This document shows, in pieces, positions 25,794 to 35,198 of a stretch of DNA of 64,000 bases. Location of the stretch: assembly GCA_963823045.1 (NCBI GenBank), contig CAWGKA010000004.1, positions 167,492 to 231,491 of the forward strand. Direction: 5' to 3'. The notes under the pieces are model-generated. The model did not search any database. It saw only the letters and a program-made list of their open reading frames with translations, and was not told the origin of the DNA. Origin of the DNA: JADLGL01 sp963823045 (GTDB taxonomy: Bacteria; Pseudomonadota; Alphaproteobacteria; Rhizobiales; Kaistiaceae). A program made the translations under genes and the position numbers. Numbering within the stretch: position 1 is the first letter of the stretch; each line of letters begins with the position of its first letter.

Positions 25794-26753
25794 TTAGACG
25801 GTGCGCAGTTCGCGTGGCAAGCCGAAGACGATCGGTTCGTCGGCGGTCTTCACCAGCGATGTCTTGACGTCATAGCGCTGACGGAACGCCTCGATTACCT
25901 CATCAACCAGCACCTCCGGCGCCGATGCGCCAGCGGTGACGCCAACTCTTCCAGCGTTTCGGAACAGCGACCAATCGATCTCGTCGGCATTCTGGATCAG
26001 CACCGCCACGGCACAGCCGGCCCGTATAGCGACCTCGCGAAGGCGCTGCGAGTTCGAAGAATTGGGCGCGCCGACGACGATCATCGCGTCGACCTCGGGC
26101 GCGACCTGCCGCACAGCGTCCTGACGATTGGTCGTGGCGTAGCAGATGTCCTCGCGGTGCGGCCCGACGATCACGGGGAACCGCTCCTTCAGCACGGCGA
26201 CGATCTCGGCGGTATCGGTCACCGACAGCGTCGTTTGCGTGACATAGGCGAGTACTTCCGGCGTGCGCGCCGTGAAGGCGCGCGCTTCGGCGACCGTCTG
26301 TACCAGCGTAATGGCACCGTCTGGCAGTTGGCCCATCGTGCCTTCGACTTCCGGGTGGCCGGCATGGCCGATGAGGACGATCTCGCGCCCGCGCTTGTGA
26401 TGGAGTTCGGCCTCGCGATGCACCTTTGTCACCAGCGGGCAGGTCGCATCGATCTGAAACAGATGGCGCGAAGCGGCTTCATCGGGGATCGCTTTGGCGA
26501 CGCCATGGGCGGAGAAGATCACCGGCTGCGTCGTGTCGGGGATATCTGCGAGCTCGTCGACGAAGATCGCACCCTTCGCCTTCAGGTCCTCCACGACGTG
26601 GCGGTTGTGAACGATCTCGTGGCGCACATAGACAGGCGCGCCATAGCGCTGCAGCGCCAACTCGACGATCTGGATGGCGCGGTCGACGCCGGCGCAGAAG
26701 CCGCGCGGGGCGCACAGGACGATCTCGATCGGTGGCTTGACGCTTGTGTTCAT
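25794..26753 (-). CDS. ispH: 4-hydroxy-3-methylbut-2-enyl diphosphate reductase
   Basis: Last step of the MEP pathway: [4Fe-4S]-dependent formation of IPP and DMAPP. 319 residues. The three cluster cysteines are in LCAPRGFCAGVDRAI, IDATCPLVTKVH and RAGCAVAVL; other motifs are HNRHVVEDLKAKGA, IGHAGHPEVEGTMGQ and VVGAPNSSNSQRLREV. The ATG at 26753 is chosen at MNTSVKPPIEIVLCAPRGFC; the frame is open to 26792. It starts 13 bases after the GGDEF/EAL gene stop. Confidence 0.97.
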   Translation of the reverse strand: MNTSVKPPIEIVLCAPRGFCAGVDRAIQIVELALQRYGAPVYVRHEIVHNRHVVEDLKAKGAIFVDELADIPDTTQPVIFSAHGVAKAIPDEAASRHLFQIDATCPLVTKVHREAELHHKRGREIVLIGHAGHPEVEGTMGQLPDGAITLVQTVAEARAFTARTPEVLAYVTQTTLSVTDTAEIVAVLKERFPVIVGPHREDICYATTNRQDAVRQVAPEVDAMIVVGAPNSSNSQRLREVAIRAGCAVAVLIQNADEIDWSLFRNAGRVGVTAGASAPEVLVDEVIEAFRQRYDVKTSLVKTADEPIVFGLPRELRTV

Positions 26754-26766
26754 CGCTCCGTCGCCC

Positions 26767-29664
26767 TTAGGCGGGGATGGCATTCTTCTCATGAACGAGA
26801 AGCTTCGAAGCCGTATTGGCGCTCATTGGCGTTCCGAAAAGGTAACCCTGAGCATATTCGCAGCCGAGATCGTTGAGTTCGGCCGCCTCTTCCTCGGTTT
26901 CGGTGCCTTCCGCCACCACGTCCATATTGAGATCATGGGCAAGGCTGACAATGGAGCGGAGGATGATTTCGCGCGGGCCGGTCGGTTGGCCGCGAACGAA
27001 GCTCTTGTCGATCTTCAGCGTGTCGAAGGGGAAGCGCTGCAGATAGGAGAGCGAGGAATAGCCCGTGCCGAAATCGTCGAGCGACAGGCCGGCGCCAAGG
27101 TCGCGGAGGCGGCCGAGCATCTGGGCGCTCCGCTCCGGGTTTTCCATGACGATGCTTTCCGTCAGCTCGATCTTCAGCGAGCCGCGGTCGACATTGGCGC
27201 GGACGAGGACCGATTTGACGTCGCTGATGAGATCCTGCCGTAGCAGTTCGCGGCTGGAAATGTTGACGCTGACGAAGATCGGGGTCGAGACCCGCAGCTC
27301 ATGCTGCCAATCGCTCAGCTGCTTGGCGGCGCGCTCCAGGACGAAGATGCCGAGCTGCGAAATGAGGCCGGTCCGCTCCGCAAGCGGGATGAAGTCCGTT
27401 GGCGGAATGCGGCCATGCTTCGGATGGTCCCAGCGCGCCAGCGCCTCGAAGCCGGCGATCGAACGATCATAGAGCCGGACCACCGGCTGATAGACGATCT
27501 TGATCTCCTCGCGGCCTAGCGCGCGTTTGAGGTCGGCTTCCATGGTAGAGACGTCGACGCCAACCTTGCGCAACGCCGGCCGGAACGCCTCGATGCGATC
27601 GCCGCCATGACGCTTGGCCTGATACATGCCGATCTCGGCATCCTTCACCAGATCGGACGCATCGATCTTCTTCTTCTTCTCGTCGGGCGTGGCGACGCCG
27701 ATGGAAGCGGTGGGGATGATTTCCTTGTCGCCGAACCCGATGGGGCTGCGCACCGCGCGGCGGAGCGACTCGGCGAACCGCGCAATCTGCTCCGGGGCCG
27801 TCTCCGAAATGAGGATGACGCCGTATTGGTCGCCGGCAAGGCGGGCGAGGCTGTCCTGCGGTTTCACCAGGCGCGACAGTCGCCGCGAGATGGTGAGCAA
27901 CACCGAATCGCCGACCGGAATGCCATAAGCGTCGTTGATCTCGCGGAACGAGTCGAGGTCGACCACCAGTACCGAAGGCCGCGTCGTCCCGTCTTCAATG
28001 GCGCGGGTCAGCGCCGCCTCGAGGCGGTCGATGAAGAGCTGCCGGTTCGGCAGGCCGGTGAGGTGGTCGCGCACCGAATCGTGCAGGAGCCGCTCTTCGG
28101 CCACCCGGTCATCGGTGATGTCGAACAGCGTGCCGACGCAGCGCAGGACCTCTCGGTCAGCGCCAAGGACCGGCCGGGCGCGCAGCAGGAACCAGCGATA
28201 GTGGCCGTCCTCGGCGCGGAGGCGGAATTCCTGATTGAGCCGGCCACGGCGGATTTCGACGATGGCGTCGAGCATTGCCTTGAACCGGTCGCGATCGGCG
28301 GGGTGCATTTGCTCGATCCATTCCACCGATGGTGCGGTCAGCGTGCCGGGGCCGAGGCCAAGCAGTTCGTCAGCCTCGGGGCCGGTGGCGATGCGGTCGC
28401 GATCGACATCCCAATCCCACACGATGTCGCCGGCGCCGGTGAGTGCCAGCGCCTTGCGCTCGACTTCGTTGATCGGTCCCTGCACGACGGAGCCGCCGGC
28501 AAAGGCGTGCTGCATCACCGTGAAGCCGATGAGGAGCACGACTAGAACGAGACCGGCCGCAAGCGCCGGCTCGATCATGTCGTCGGTGATGACGCCTGTG
28601 ACGCTGAGGCCGGCGGTCGCCACCCACACCAGCAACAGGAACCAGGTCGGGACGAGCATGACGGCGCGGTCAAAGCCGCGGGTGGCGAGATAGCCGATGA
28701 GGCCGAAGCCGAGAAGGACCGTCAGGCCGAAGGAGAAGCGGGCAATGCCGGCTGCGAGCGGCGGTTCGACGACGGCAATGCCGAGCACGGCGACGAGGCC
28801 GACGAGCCAGGCGATGGTGACATGCGAATAGCGCACGTGCCATCGGCCGAGATGGAGATAGGTGTAGGTGAAGATGACCAGCGCTGCGGCCAGCAGCACC
28901 TCCGTCGCCGCGCGCCAGGATTGGTCCTGGCCGGGCTGGAAATTCATCACCCGGTTCCAGAAGCCGAAATCGACGAGAAGATAGAAGAGCACGGCCCAAG
29001 CAAGCGCCGCCGTCGCCGGGAACAGCGCCGTGCCCCGCACCACGAAGACGATCGTCAGGAGCAGCGCGAGGAGGCCGGCGATGCCGAGCACGATGCCGCG
29101 GAATAGCGTGTAGCTGTTGACTGCGTCCTTATAGGCGTCGGCTTCCCAAAGCTGCAGCTGCGGCAGGTCACCGGTGCGGAGCTCAACGATGAAGGTCGTG
29201 ATCGATCCGGGATCGAGGGTGATGAGGTAGACGTCGGCTTCCTGGCTTGGCTGCCGGATCGCCTCGAAGCCGGACGAGGCCGAAACGGCAAGGATACGCG
29301 TGCCGCCGAGATCGGGCGAGAACAGGCCGGAATTCGACAGGCGGAAATGCGGGGCGACGAGCAGGCGGTCGATCTGATGGTCGGAGTTGTTGACCAGCGC
29401 GAACACCGCGAAATGGTAGAGCGGTCCTGGTCCGATCGGCTGGTCGACCTGCAGATTGCGGATGATGCCGTTGGCGTCAGGGGCCGATTGGGTGGCGAAG
29501 CGCGGCTCGTCGGTGGTGAAGAAATCCGCCGCCGGCGTCATGTCGAGGGTGCGGTTGTCGAGCGGAATGGCGACCGTATCGAAGGCGAACGCCTTGATCG
29601 GCCCACCAACCATAGCCATCAACATGGCTGCGAGGAGGACATGCACCCAACGCAACGACGACAC
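26767..29664 (-). CDS. 7TM sensor with PAS, degenerate GGDEF and intact EAL domain (probable c-di-GMP phosphodiesterase)
   Basis: About 965 residues. Order: signal peptide (LRWVHVLLAAMLMAM...AFAF), a periplasmic 7TMR-DISM sensory domain, seven transmembrane helices (about 180-385), a PAS/PAC domain (WDWDVDRDRIATGPEADELLGL...YRWFLLRARPV), GGDEF and EAL. The GGDEF signature reads RLAGDQYG, so cyclase activity is not expected. The EAL domain keeps FEALARW, ELTESIVMENP, LDDFGTGYSSLSYL, KIDKSFV and QGYLFGTP, so hydrolysis of c-di-GMP is likely. The frame is open to TTG 29730, but GTG 29664 (GGAGGG upstream) begins right at the signal peptide and is preferred. Confidence 0.9.
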   Translation of the reverse strand: MSSLRWVHVLLAAMLMAMVGGPIKAFAFDTVAIPLDNRTLDMTPAADFFTTDEPRFATQSAPDANGIIRNLQVDQPIGPGPLYHFAVFALVNNSDHQIDRLLVAPHFRLSNSGLFSPDLGGTRILAVSASSGFEAIRQPSQEADVYLITLDPGSITTFIVELRTGDLPQLQLWEADAYKDAVNSYTLFRGIVLGIAGLLALLLTIVFVVRGTALFPATAALAWAVLFYLLVDFGFWNRVMNFQPGQDQSWRAATEVLLAAALVIFTYTYLHLGRWHVRYSHVTIAWLVGLVAVLGIAVVEPPLAAGIARFSFGLTVLLGFGLIGYLATRGFDRAVMLVPTWFLLLVWVATAGLSVTGVITDDMIEPALAAGLVLVVLLIGFTVMQHAFAGGSVVQGPINEVERKALALTGAGDIVWDWDVDRDRIATGPEADELLGLGPGTLTAPSVEWIEQMHPADRDRFKAMLDAIVEIRRGRLNQEFRLRAEDGHYRWFLLRARPVLGADREVLRCVGTLFDITDDRVAEERLLHDSVRDHLTGLPNRQLFIDRLEAALTRAIEDGTTRPSVLVVDLDSFREINDAYGIPVGDSVLLTISRRLSRLVKPQDSLARLAGDQYGVILISETAPEQIARFAESLRRAVRSPIGFGDKEIIPTASIGVATPDEKKKKIDASDLVKDAEIGMYQAKRHGGDRIEAFRPALRKVGVDVSTMEADLKRALGREEIKIVYQPVVRLYDRSIAGFEALARWDHPKHGRIPPTDFIPLAERTGLISQLGIFVLERAAKQLSDWQHELRVSTPIFVSVNISSRELLRQDLISDVKSVLVRANVDRGSLKIELTESIVMENPERSAQMLGRLRDLGAGLSLDDFGTGYSSLSYLQRFPFDTLKIDKSFVRGQPTGPREIILRSIVSLAHDLNMDVVAEGTETEEEAAELNDLGCEYAQGYLFGTPMSANTASKLLVHEKNAIPA

Positions 29665-29745
29665 CGACCCTCCGATCACCCTGCCCGGTGAGACTGTGTA
29701 GTGAATGAGACCTTGCCGGACAACACGCAAACGCCGGGAGCGTGC

Positions 29746-30339
29746 CTAACGACCTGCCTGAACATCACCGCTGACGATCGCAAAGAGTAGGTGATCCTGC
29801 CAGCGCCCATCAATGCAAAGGTAGCTCCGGGCGTAGCCTTCCCTTGTGAATCCGGTTTTTTCGAGGAGCCCGATCGAGGCCGAATTGTGGGGCAGACAGG
29901 CAGCCTCGAGCCTGTGTAAACGCAGTGTATCAAAGGCGAAACCGATCACGGTGCGAACCGCGTCGGTCATATAGCCGCGCCGGGCATAGGGTTCGCCCAT
30001 CCAGTAGCCGACGGCGGCCGATTGCGTGACGCCGCGCTGCACATGGGACAGCGTCAGGCCGCCGAGTAGCACCGATTCATCGTTGGAAAAGATGAAGAAG
30101 GGATAGCCGGTCCCCTCCTTGATATCCCGCTGATAGCGCCGGATGCGCCGCCGATAGCCGAGCCGGGTCAGTTCGTCCGAGGGCCAGACGGGCTCCCAGG
30201 GTGCGAGGAACCGGCGGCTCTTGAAGCGGAGTTCCGCCCATTCGCCATAGTCGCCTGGCGTCGGCGCCCGCAGCATCACCTTCTCGCCCCGGATCCCGGT
30301 AGCGGTGTTGGGCGGCGGGTTGGAGCGCAGGAAGGCCAA
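29746..30339 (-). CDS. GNAT family N-acetyltransferase (RimJ/RimL-like)
   Basis: 197 residues. The acetyl-CoA fold is seen from VMLRAPTPGDYGEWAELRFKSR through GGLTLSHVQRGVTQSAAVGYWMGEPYARRGYMTDAVRTVIGFAFDTLRLHRLEAACLPHNSASIGLLEKTGFTREG; the second stretch carries the conserved motif A arrangement (GEPYARRGYM) and the late N-ASIGLLEKTGF pattern of ribosomal-protein acetyltransferases. The target is unknown. The start is TTG 30339, 13 bases after the M16 peptidase gene; the GGDEF/EAL gene follows closely. Confidence 0.85.
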   Translation of the reverse strand: MAFLRSNPPPNTATGIRGEKVMLRAPTPGDYGEWAELRFKSRRFLAPWEPVWPSDELTRLGYRRRIRRYQRDIKEGTGYPFFIFSNDESVLLGGLTLSHVQRGVTQSAAVGYWMGEPYARRGYMTDAVRTVIGFAFDTLRLHRLEAACLPHNSASIGLLEKTGFTREGYARSYLCIDGRWQDHLLFAIVSGDVQAGR

Positions 30340-30352
30340 AAGCGTTGTCCCG

Positions 30353-31627
30353 TCAGGCAGCCGCGGGGGCGCCGAGCCGCGTCACGACGCGATCATGCTC
30401 GATCAGCGAGCCGACCGGGCCGATTGCGGCCAGCGTCGGCGTCGTTCCTGTGAATATCGACTGGCCCAGGCGCCGGACGTCGGAGACGGTGACGGCGTCG
30501 ATCTTTTCCACCAGTTCTTCGATCGGGATGAGGCGACCGAAGATCATCATTTGCCGTGCGATCTGCCCGGCGCGGGAGATGGGGCTTTCCAGCGCCATCA
30601 GCAGCCCGGCTCGGGCCTGCGCCTTGGCGCGGTCTATCTCGGCTTCGCCCAGGTCCTCGGCGGCGCGTTCGATCTCGCCCAGCACCACCGGCATCAGTTC
30701 CGCGACGTCGCCCTCGCCAGTTGCGGCGTGGATGCCGAACACGCCGCCATCGGCGAATGCCCAGTGGAAGGCATAGATCGAGTAGCAGAGGCCACGCCGT
30801 TCCCGGACCTCCTGGAACAGGCGGGACGACATTCCGCCGCCTACGGCCGACGCGAGGATCTGCGCGGTGTAGTAGTCGGGCGAGGTGATCGGCCGCCCGG
30901 CAAAGCCGAGCACGATCTGCGCTTCCATAAGGTCGCGCACCTCGCGGTGGTCGCCGCCGTGATAGCGCGCATGTTCCGGCGTCGCGCCCTTTTCCGCGCC
31001 AACGCCGGCAAGGCCTTCGCTGGCAAGTCGGACGAGTTCGCCGTGATCGACGGCGCCGGCGGCGGCGACGACAAGCGACGGGCCGCGGTAATTCCTGCCG
31101 AGATAGTCGAACAGCGAGTCGCGCGTCATGGAGCGCACCGATTCAGCCGTACCGAGGATCGGTCGGCCAATCGCCTGCCCCGGGAACGCGGCCTCCGAGA
31201 AGAAGTCGTAGACGAGGTCTTCCGGCGTATCGAGCGCGGCGCCGATCTCCTGCACGATGACATGCTGCTCGCGCTTCAATTCGGCCGGATCGAAGGTCGA
31301 GTTGCGCAGGATGTCGGTGAGGATATCCATCGCCAGCGGCACGTCCTCCTTGAGAACGCGCGCATAATACTGCGTCTGCTCGACGCTGGTCGCCGCGTTG
31401 AGCTCGCCGCCCACGGCCTCGATTTCCTCGGCGATGCCGATCGCCGTCCGCCGCTTCGTTCCCTTGAACGCCATGTGCTCGAGGAGATGGGCGATGCCGT
31501 TCTCGTCCGGCGTCTCCGAGCGCGAACCGGAATCCACCCAGATGCCGAGCGCGGCGCTCTGCAAATGGTCCATGCGATGGGTCACCACCGTCGGGCCGAA
31601 GGGAAGACGCGTTACGTTGACCGACAT
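30353..31627 (-). CDS. M16 family zinc peptidase (mitochondrial processing peptidase-like)
   Basis: 424 residues. The inverted zinc motif is present as GIAHLLEHMAFKGT (HxxEH) with the distal glutamate in the ELNAATSVEQTQYYARVL region. The C-terminal half carries GGGMSSRLFQEVRERRGLCYSIYAF, the glycine-rich loop typical of processing-peptidase beta subunits. Homologues next to thrC are common in alphaproteobacteria; the natural substrate is unknown. It is nine bases after thrC on the same strand. Confidence 0.93.
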   Translation of the reverse strand: MSVNVTRLPFGPTVVTHRMDHLQSAALGIWVDSGSRSETPDENGIAHLLEHMAFKGTKRRTAIGIAEEIEAVGGELNAATSVEQTQYYARVLKEDVPLAMDILTDILRNSTFDPAELKREQHVIVQEIGAALDTPEDLVYDFFSEAAFPGQAIGRPILGTAESVRSMTRDSLFDYLGRNYRGPSLVVAAAGAVDHGELVRLASEGLAGVGAEKGATPEHARYHGGDHREVRDLMEAQIVLGFAGRPITSPDYYTAQILASAVGGGMSSRLFQEVRERRGLCYSIYAFHWAFADGGVFGIHAATGEGDVAELMPVVLGEIERAAEDLGEAEIDRAKAQARAGLLMALESPISRAGQIARQMMIFGRLIPIEELVEKIDAVTVSDVRRLGQSIFTGTTPTLAAIGPVGSLIEHDRVVTRLGAPAAA

Positions 31628-31636
31628 GAGTGAGCC

Positions 31637-33046
31637 TTATGCTTCCTGGCTTGCCGCGCGGGCATGGGTTTCGACATGGCGCTCCAGCGCGGCGAGATCG
31701 TTGGCGAGCACCGTGAAGCGTTCCTCGCGGCCGGCGAGCGCGGCGATCTCGGGCGGTGTTGCAGGCTTCGCGCCGGTGGCGGCTTCCACCGCCTCGGGGA
31801 ACTTCGCTGGATGCGCCGTCGCCAGGGTCACCACGGGCGTCGCGTCTGCCGGAAACCGCTCGGCCACGGCCAGGGCCACCGCCGTGTGCGGATCGGCGAG
31901 GTAGCCCAACTCGTTGAGCGTTCGCTTCATCGCGGCAGCCATTTCCTCTTCGCTGGCGCGACCGGCGGCAAAGCCGGCCTGGCGCATGTGTTCGAGGGCA
32001 TCGCTGCGGATATCGAAGGCGCTGCTCTGCTTCAACTGGTTCATTGAACGCCGCACGTCTTCGCCATTGCCGCCATAGGCCTCCCACAGGAGCCGTTCGA
32101 AATTCGACGACACCTGGATGTCCATCGAAGGCGATGTCGTGTGCACCACGTCGCGCAATTCATATCGACCCGTTACCAGCGCCCGCGCCAGGATGTCGTT
32201 GCTGTTCGTTGCCACCAACAAACGCTCAATCGGCAGGCCCATTTTGGCCGCAACATGGCCGGCGAACACGTCGCCGAAATTCCCTGTGGGGACGCAGAAT
32301 GACACCGGCCGGCCAGGGCCGCCCAGCGCCACGGCGGAGGCGAAGTAATAGGCCGTCTGCGCCACGATTCGTGCCCAATTGATCGAATTGACGGCGGCAA
32401 GAGAAACCCGACGCCGTAGCCGTTCATTGGCGAACAGCGCCTTCACCAGCGCCTGGCAATCGTCGAAGGAGCCCTCGATGGCGATCGGGTGAATATTGGC
32501 GTCCTTCACCGTCGTCATCTGGCGCTGCTGCACGGAGGAGACGCGCCCTTTCGGGAAGAGCACGAAGAGATCGACGCTGTCGGCGCCGCGGAAGGCCTCG
32601 ATCGCCGAACCGCCGGTGTCGCCCGACGTCGCTGCGACGATGGTCGCCCGCCGGCCGCGCTCGGAAAGCACGTGATCCATCAGCCGCGACAGGAGCTGCA
32701 TTGCGAGGTCTTTGAAGGCGAAGGTCGGTCCGTGGAACAATTCGAGGATCCACGCACCGGAATCGAGCTGCACCAGCGGCACCACGGCCTTATGGCGGAA
32801 GCCGGCATAGGCCTCCTCGCACATCGCCGCGACCGCCTGCGGCGCAATCTCCCCGCCGCCGAAGCGGTCCACCATATCGGCCGCCACCTCGGCATAGGGC
32901 CTGCCGGCAAAGGCGGCGATCTCGTCCGGCGTGAGTTCAGGCCAGTGCTGCGGCAGATAGAGGCCGCCATCCGGCGCGAGGCCGGTGAGCAGGACGTCTG
33001 CAAAGCCGACTGCCGGCGCTTCGCCTCTGGTGCTGATGTAGTTCAA
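31637..33046 (-). CDS. thrC: Threonine synthase
   Basis: PLP enzyme converting O-phosphohomoserine to threonine. About 469 residues. The N-terminal pattern NYISTRGEAPAVGFADVLLTGLAPDGGLYLP is diagnostic, the PLP lysine lies in HGPTFAFKDLAMQLLSR, and other motifs are ATSGDTGGSAIEAF, FPKGRVSSVQQRQM and PTGNFGDVFAGHVA. The start is TTG 33046 (family proteins start at this residue as MxYISTRG) with GGAG about 11 bases upstream; the frame is open to 33118. The first gene of a minus-strand run reaching rnhA. Confidence 0.95.
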   Translation of the reverse strand: MNYISTRGEAPAVGFADVLLTGLAPDGGLYLPQHWPELTPDEIAAFAGRPYAEVAADMVDRFGGGEIAPQAVAAMCEEAYAGFRHKAVVPLVQLDSGAWILELFHGPTFAFKDLAMQLLSRLMDHVLSERGRRATIVAATSGDTGGSAIEAFRGADSVDLFVLFPKGRVSSVQQRQMTTVKDANIHPIAIEGSFDDCQALVKALFANERLRRRVSLAAVNSINWARIVAQTAYYFASAVALGGPGRPVSFCVPTGNFGDVFAGHVAAKMGLPIERLLVATNSNDILARALVTGRYELRDVVHTTSPSMDIQVSSNFERLLWEAYGGNGEDVRRSMNQLKQSSAFDIRSDALEHMRQAGFAAGRASEEEMAAAMKRTLNELGYLADPHTAVALAVAERFPADATPVVTLATAHPAKFPEAVEAATGAKPATPPEIAALAGREERFTVLANDLAALERHVETHARAASQEA

Positions 33047-33130
33047 GAAGCCAAAGTCTCCGTCGGGCCGAAGCCAATCGGCGTGCAAACTAGCCGCCGC
33101 CGCCCGGGCCAGCAACAAGCGGGCGAGCCG

Positions 33131-35182
33131 CTATGGATCTAGCCTCAACGCTTCGCCCGGTTCCGCCGGGGCAGGCGCGCAGGCCGCGCAGGTGATCTCG
33201 ATGAAAGCCGACGCAAGAACGACGTCGGCGCCCGCCCAATATTGAATGCGGTAGCGGCCGGGTTCGGCTGGCGCGGTGAGGTGCGCCGCTGTGCCCGGCA
33301 CCACGCGGATGGCGGCGACGACGTTGCCGGTTTCGTCCGGCCCCGCGATGCGGATCTCGTCGAACCGCCCCGCAGGGCCGCTCCAATTGATGCTGATATC
33401 CGTGCCGATTTCTGCCGAGCGCGGCGCCGAGACGCTGGCCGTCGCCGCGGTCACGTTGATCGCCTGCCGCGCCAGCACCGCCTTGCCGTCATCGGCCAGA
33501 TAGACAAGCTGATAGGTGCCGGCCGTCGTCGGCGCATCGAAGATGACGGGATCCCCAAACAGCGACAGGCGAGCGGACATAACCTCCCGACCGTCGGCGT
33601 CTTCAAGCGCGATATGGTCTCCGACCGCGTTGTCGCCGGTCCAATCGACCTCGAAAGTCGTCCCGCCGTCGACCGTGGCGGGCGCACTCAAGGTTGCCGT
33701 CGCAGCGACGACATTGACCTCCTCTACCGCGATGACATCCTGAAGCGCGGCCGACCAGTAGCGCACCTCGTAGGTTCCGGGCGGGTAGGGCGCCCGGAAT
33801 GTCACGCTGTCGCCTCGCGCGGCGGTGCTCGTGAGATACTCGTTGGCCTGCTGCTGCGGACGCGCCAGCCGAATCTCGTCGCCGCGCCCCCCTGGACCCA
33901 TCCACTGCGTCGCGAAATCGAGGCCGGCCGTGATCGGTCCGTCGACGGCGAGCGAGACGTCCGCCGCCTCGACGACGATCGTGACGCGCGCAAGCACGCG
34001 GCTCTGGTCGTTGTCGCGCAGTTCCGGCGGCTGATCCTTGCCGACCGGCGCATCGAGGAGGCGGAGTTCATAGGTTCCAGGCCGGGTCGGGGCGGTGAAC
34101 GTGACTGTCGGCTCGCCACGGATCACCGGCACGGTCGTGATCGCCGCGGCAAGCGGCGCAAAGGGCTGCGCGATCTGGATTGTGCGACCGCCGGCGGGGT
34201 CGGCATGCCAGGCAACGACGACGTCGGCGCCCTGCTGGACCGTCGCGGGGGCCTCAAGCGATGGCGTCAGCTCGGCGACGCGAAAAGGGACGCGGGCCAG
34301 GACGGCATTCCGTTCGGCGTGCCAATAGCGCAACTCATAGGCGCCGAGCTCGTCCGGCCCCATGATCTCGACGGGCGACCCGTCGGCGCGGGTGAAGACG
34401 GTGGTGATGTATTCGTCGAGCGGTGTGCCGAGCCAGGCGATGCGGATCTGGTCGCCGGGCGCCAGCGGCCCGTCATAGGCGACCGTGAACGGCCGATCCT
34501 GAACGATCGTTCCGGGATATTCGATCGTCGCCGTCGGCATCGGCGGCGGCGGCCCGCCCCAGGCCGTCTCCAGAGCCTGGAAGAGGATCGCCTGGAAGCC
34601 AGCGATGTTTTCCGCGCGGAGATAGAGGCCGCCGGTGAGGTCGGCGAAGCAGGCGATCGCGTCGACCTCGTCCTCGGGAATGCCGAGGCCGACGACCGAA
34701 ATGGTGACGTCGGGATACTGGTCGTGGAGGTCGGAGATCGTGGCGCACGGATCGTCGGCGCAATTGTCGGCGTTGTCGGTGATGACGATGATGGTCGCCC
34801 CTTCAGGCTCGGTCAGCGCACCTGCGGCAGCGACGGTGGCATCGGCGATCGGGCTGCGGCCGAGCGGGGTAACCCGCGCGGCGGCGGACGTGAAGGCGGC
34901 CGTCGTGCCGGGCGCCGCAAGCAGCTGGTAATCGTTGCAGGCGTCGCGCTGCCGGGCACCATAAGCAACGAGGCCAATGGCGAGGTCGTCGGGTGCCTCG
35001 GGGAGGATCGACCGCAGCGCCGCCCGCGCAATATCGATCTTGGCGACGCCGCCGATCTGGCCCGATGCCGAGCCGGACGCGTCCATCACCACGATCACCT
35101 GCGCAGCATGGGCGACGCCGGCAAACGCTATCGCCGCCACGAGCACAAGGGCAAATCGACCGAGCTTTTTCAGCAGCCGCAT
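33131..35182 (-). CDS. Secreted von Willebrand factor A protein with five immunoglobulin-like repeats
   Basis: 683 residues: signal peptide (about 1-26), a vWA domain (about 27-205) with the metal-site motif DASGSASGQ and IIVITDNADNC, a Pro-rich hinge (GGPPPPMP) and five tandem repeats of 85-100 residues at about 217-302, 306-404, 408-492, 494-577 and 580-664. Each repeat follows a common pattern: AP-x-V-x2-G, a central W-x-GP-x-G-x-DEIRIA, then AP-x-PGTYELRYW and VLA. A short cysteine pair (CAAC) ends it. Probably periplasmic or surface-attached; partner unknown. It lies 84 bases upstream of thrC on the same strand. Confidence 0.82.
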   Translation of the reverse strand: MRLLKKLGRFALVLVAAIAFAGVAHAAQVIVVMDASGSASGQIGGVAKIDIARAALRSILPEAPDDLAIGLVAYGARQRDACNDYQLLAAPGTTAAFTSAAARVTPLGRSPIADATVAAAGALTEPEGATIIVITDNADNCADDPCATISDLHDQYPDVTISVVGLGIPEDEVDAIACFADLTGGLYLRAENIAGFQAILFQALETAWGGPPPPMPTATIEYPGTIVQDRPFTVAYDGPLAPGDQIRIAWLGTPLDEYITTVFTRADGSPVEIMGPDELGAYELRYWHAERNAVLARVPFRVAELTPSLEAPATVQQGADVVVAWHADPAGGRTIQIAQPFAPLAAAITTVPVIRGEPTVTFTAPTRPGTYELRLLDAPVGKDQPPELRDNDQSRVLARVTIVVEAADVSLAVDGPITAGLDFATQWMGPGGRGDEIRLARPQQQANEYLTSTAARGDSVTFRAPYPPGTYEVRYWSAALQDVIAVEEVNVVAATATLSAPATVDGGTTFEVDWTGDNAVGDHIALEDADGREVMSARLSLFGDPVIFDAPTTAGTYQLVYLADDGKAVLARQAINVTAATASVSAPRSAEIGTDISINWSGPAGRFDEIRIAGPDETGNVVAAIRVVPGTAAHLTAPAEPGRYRIQYWAGADVVLASAFIEITCAACAPAPAEPGEALRLDP

Positions 35183-35198
35183 CGTTCAATCGCTACCG

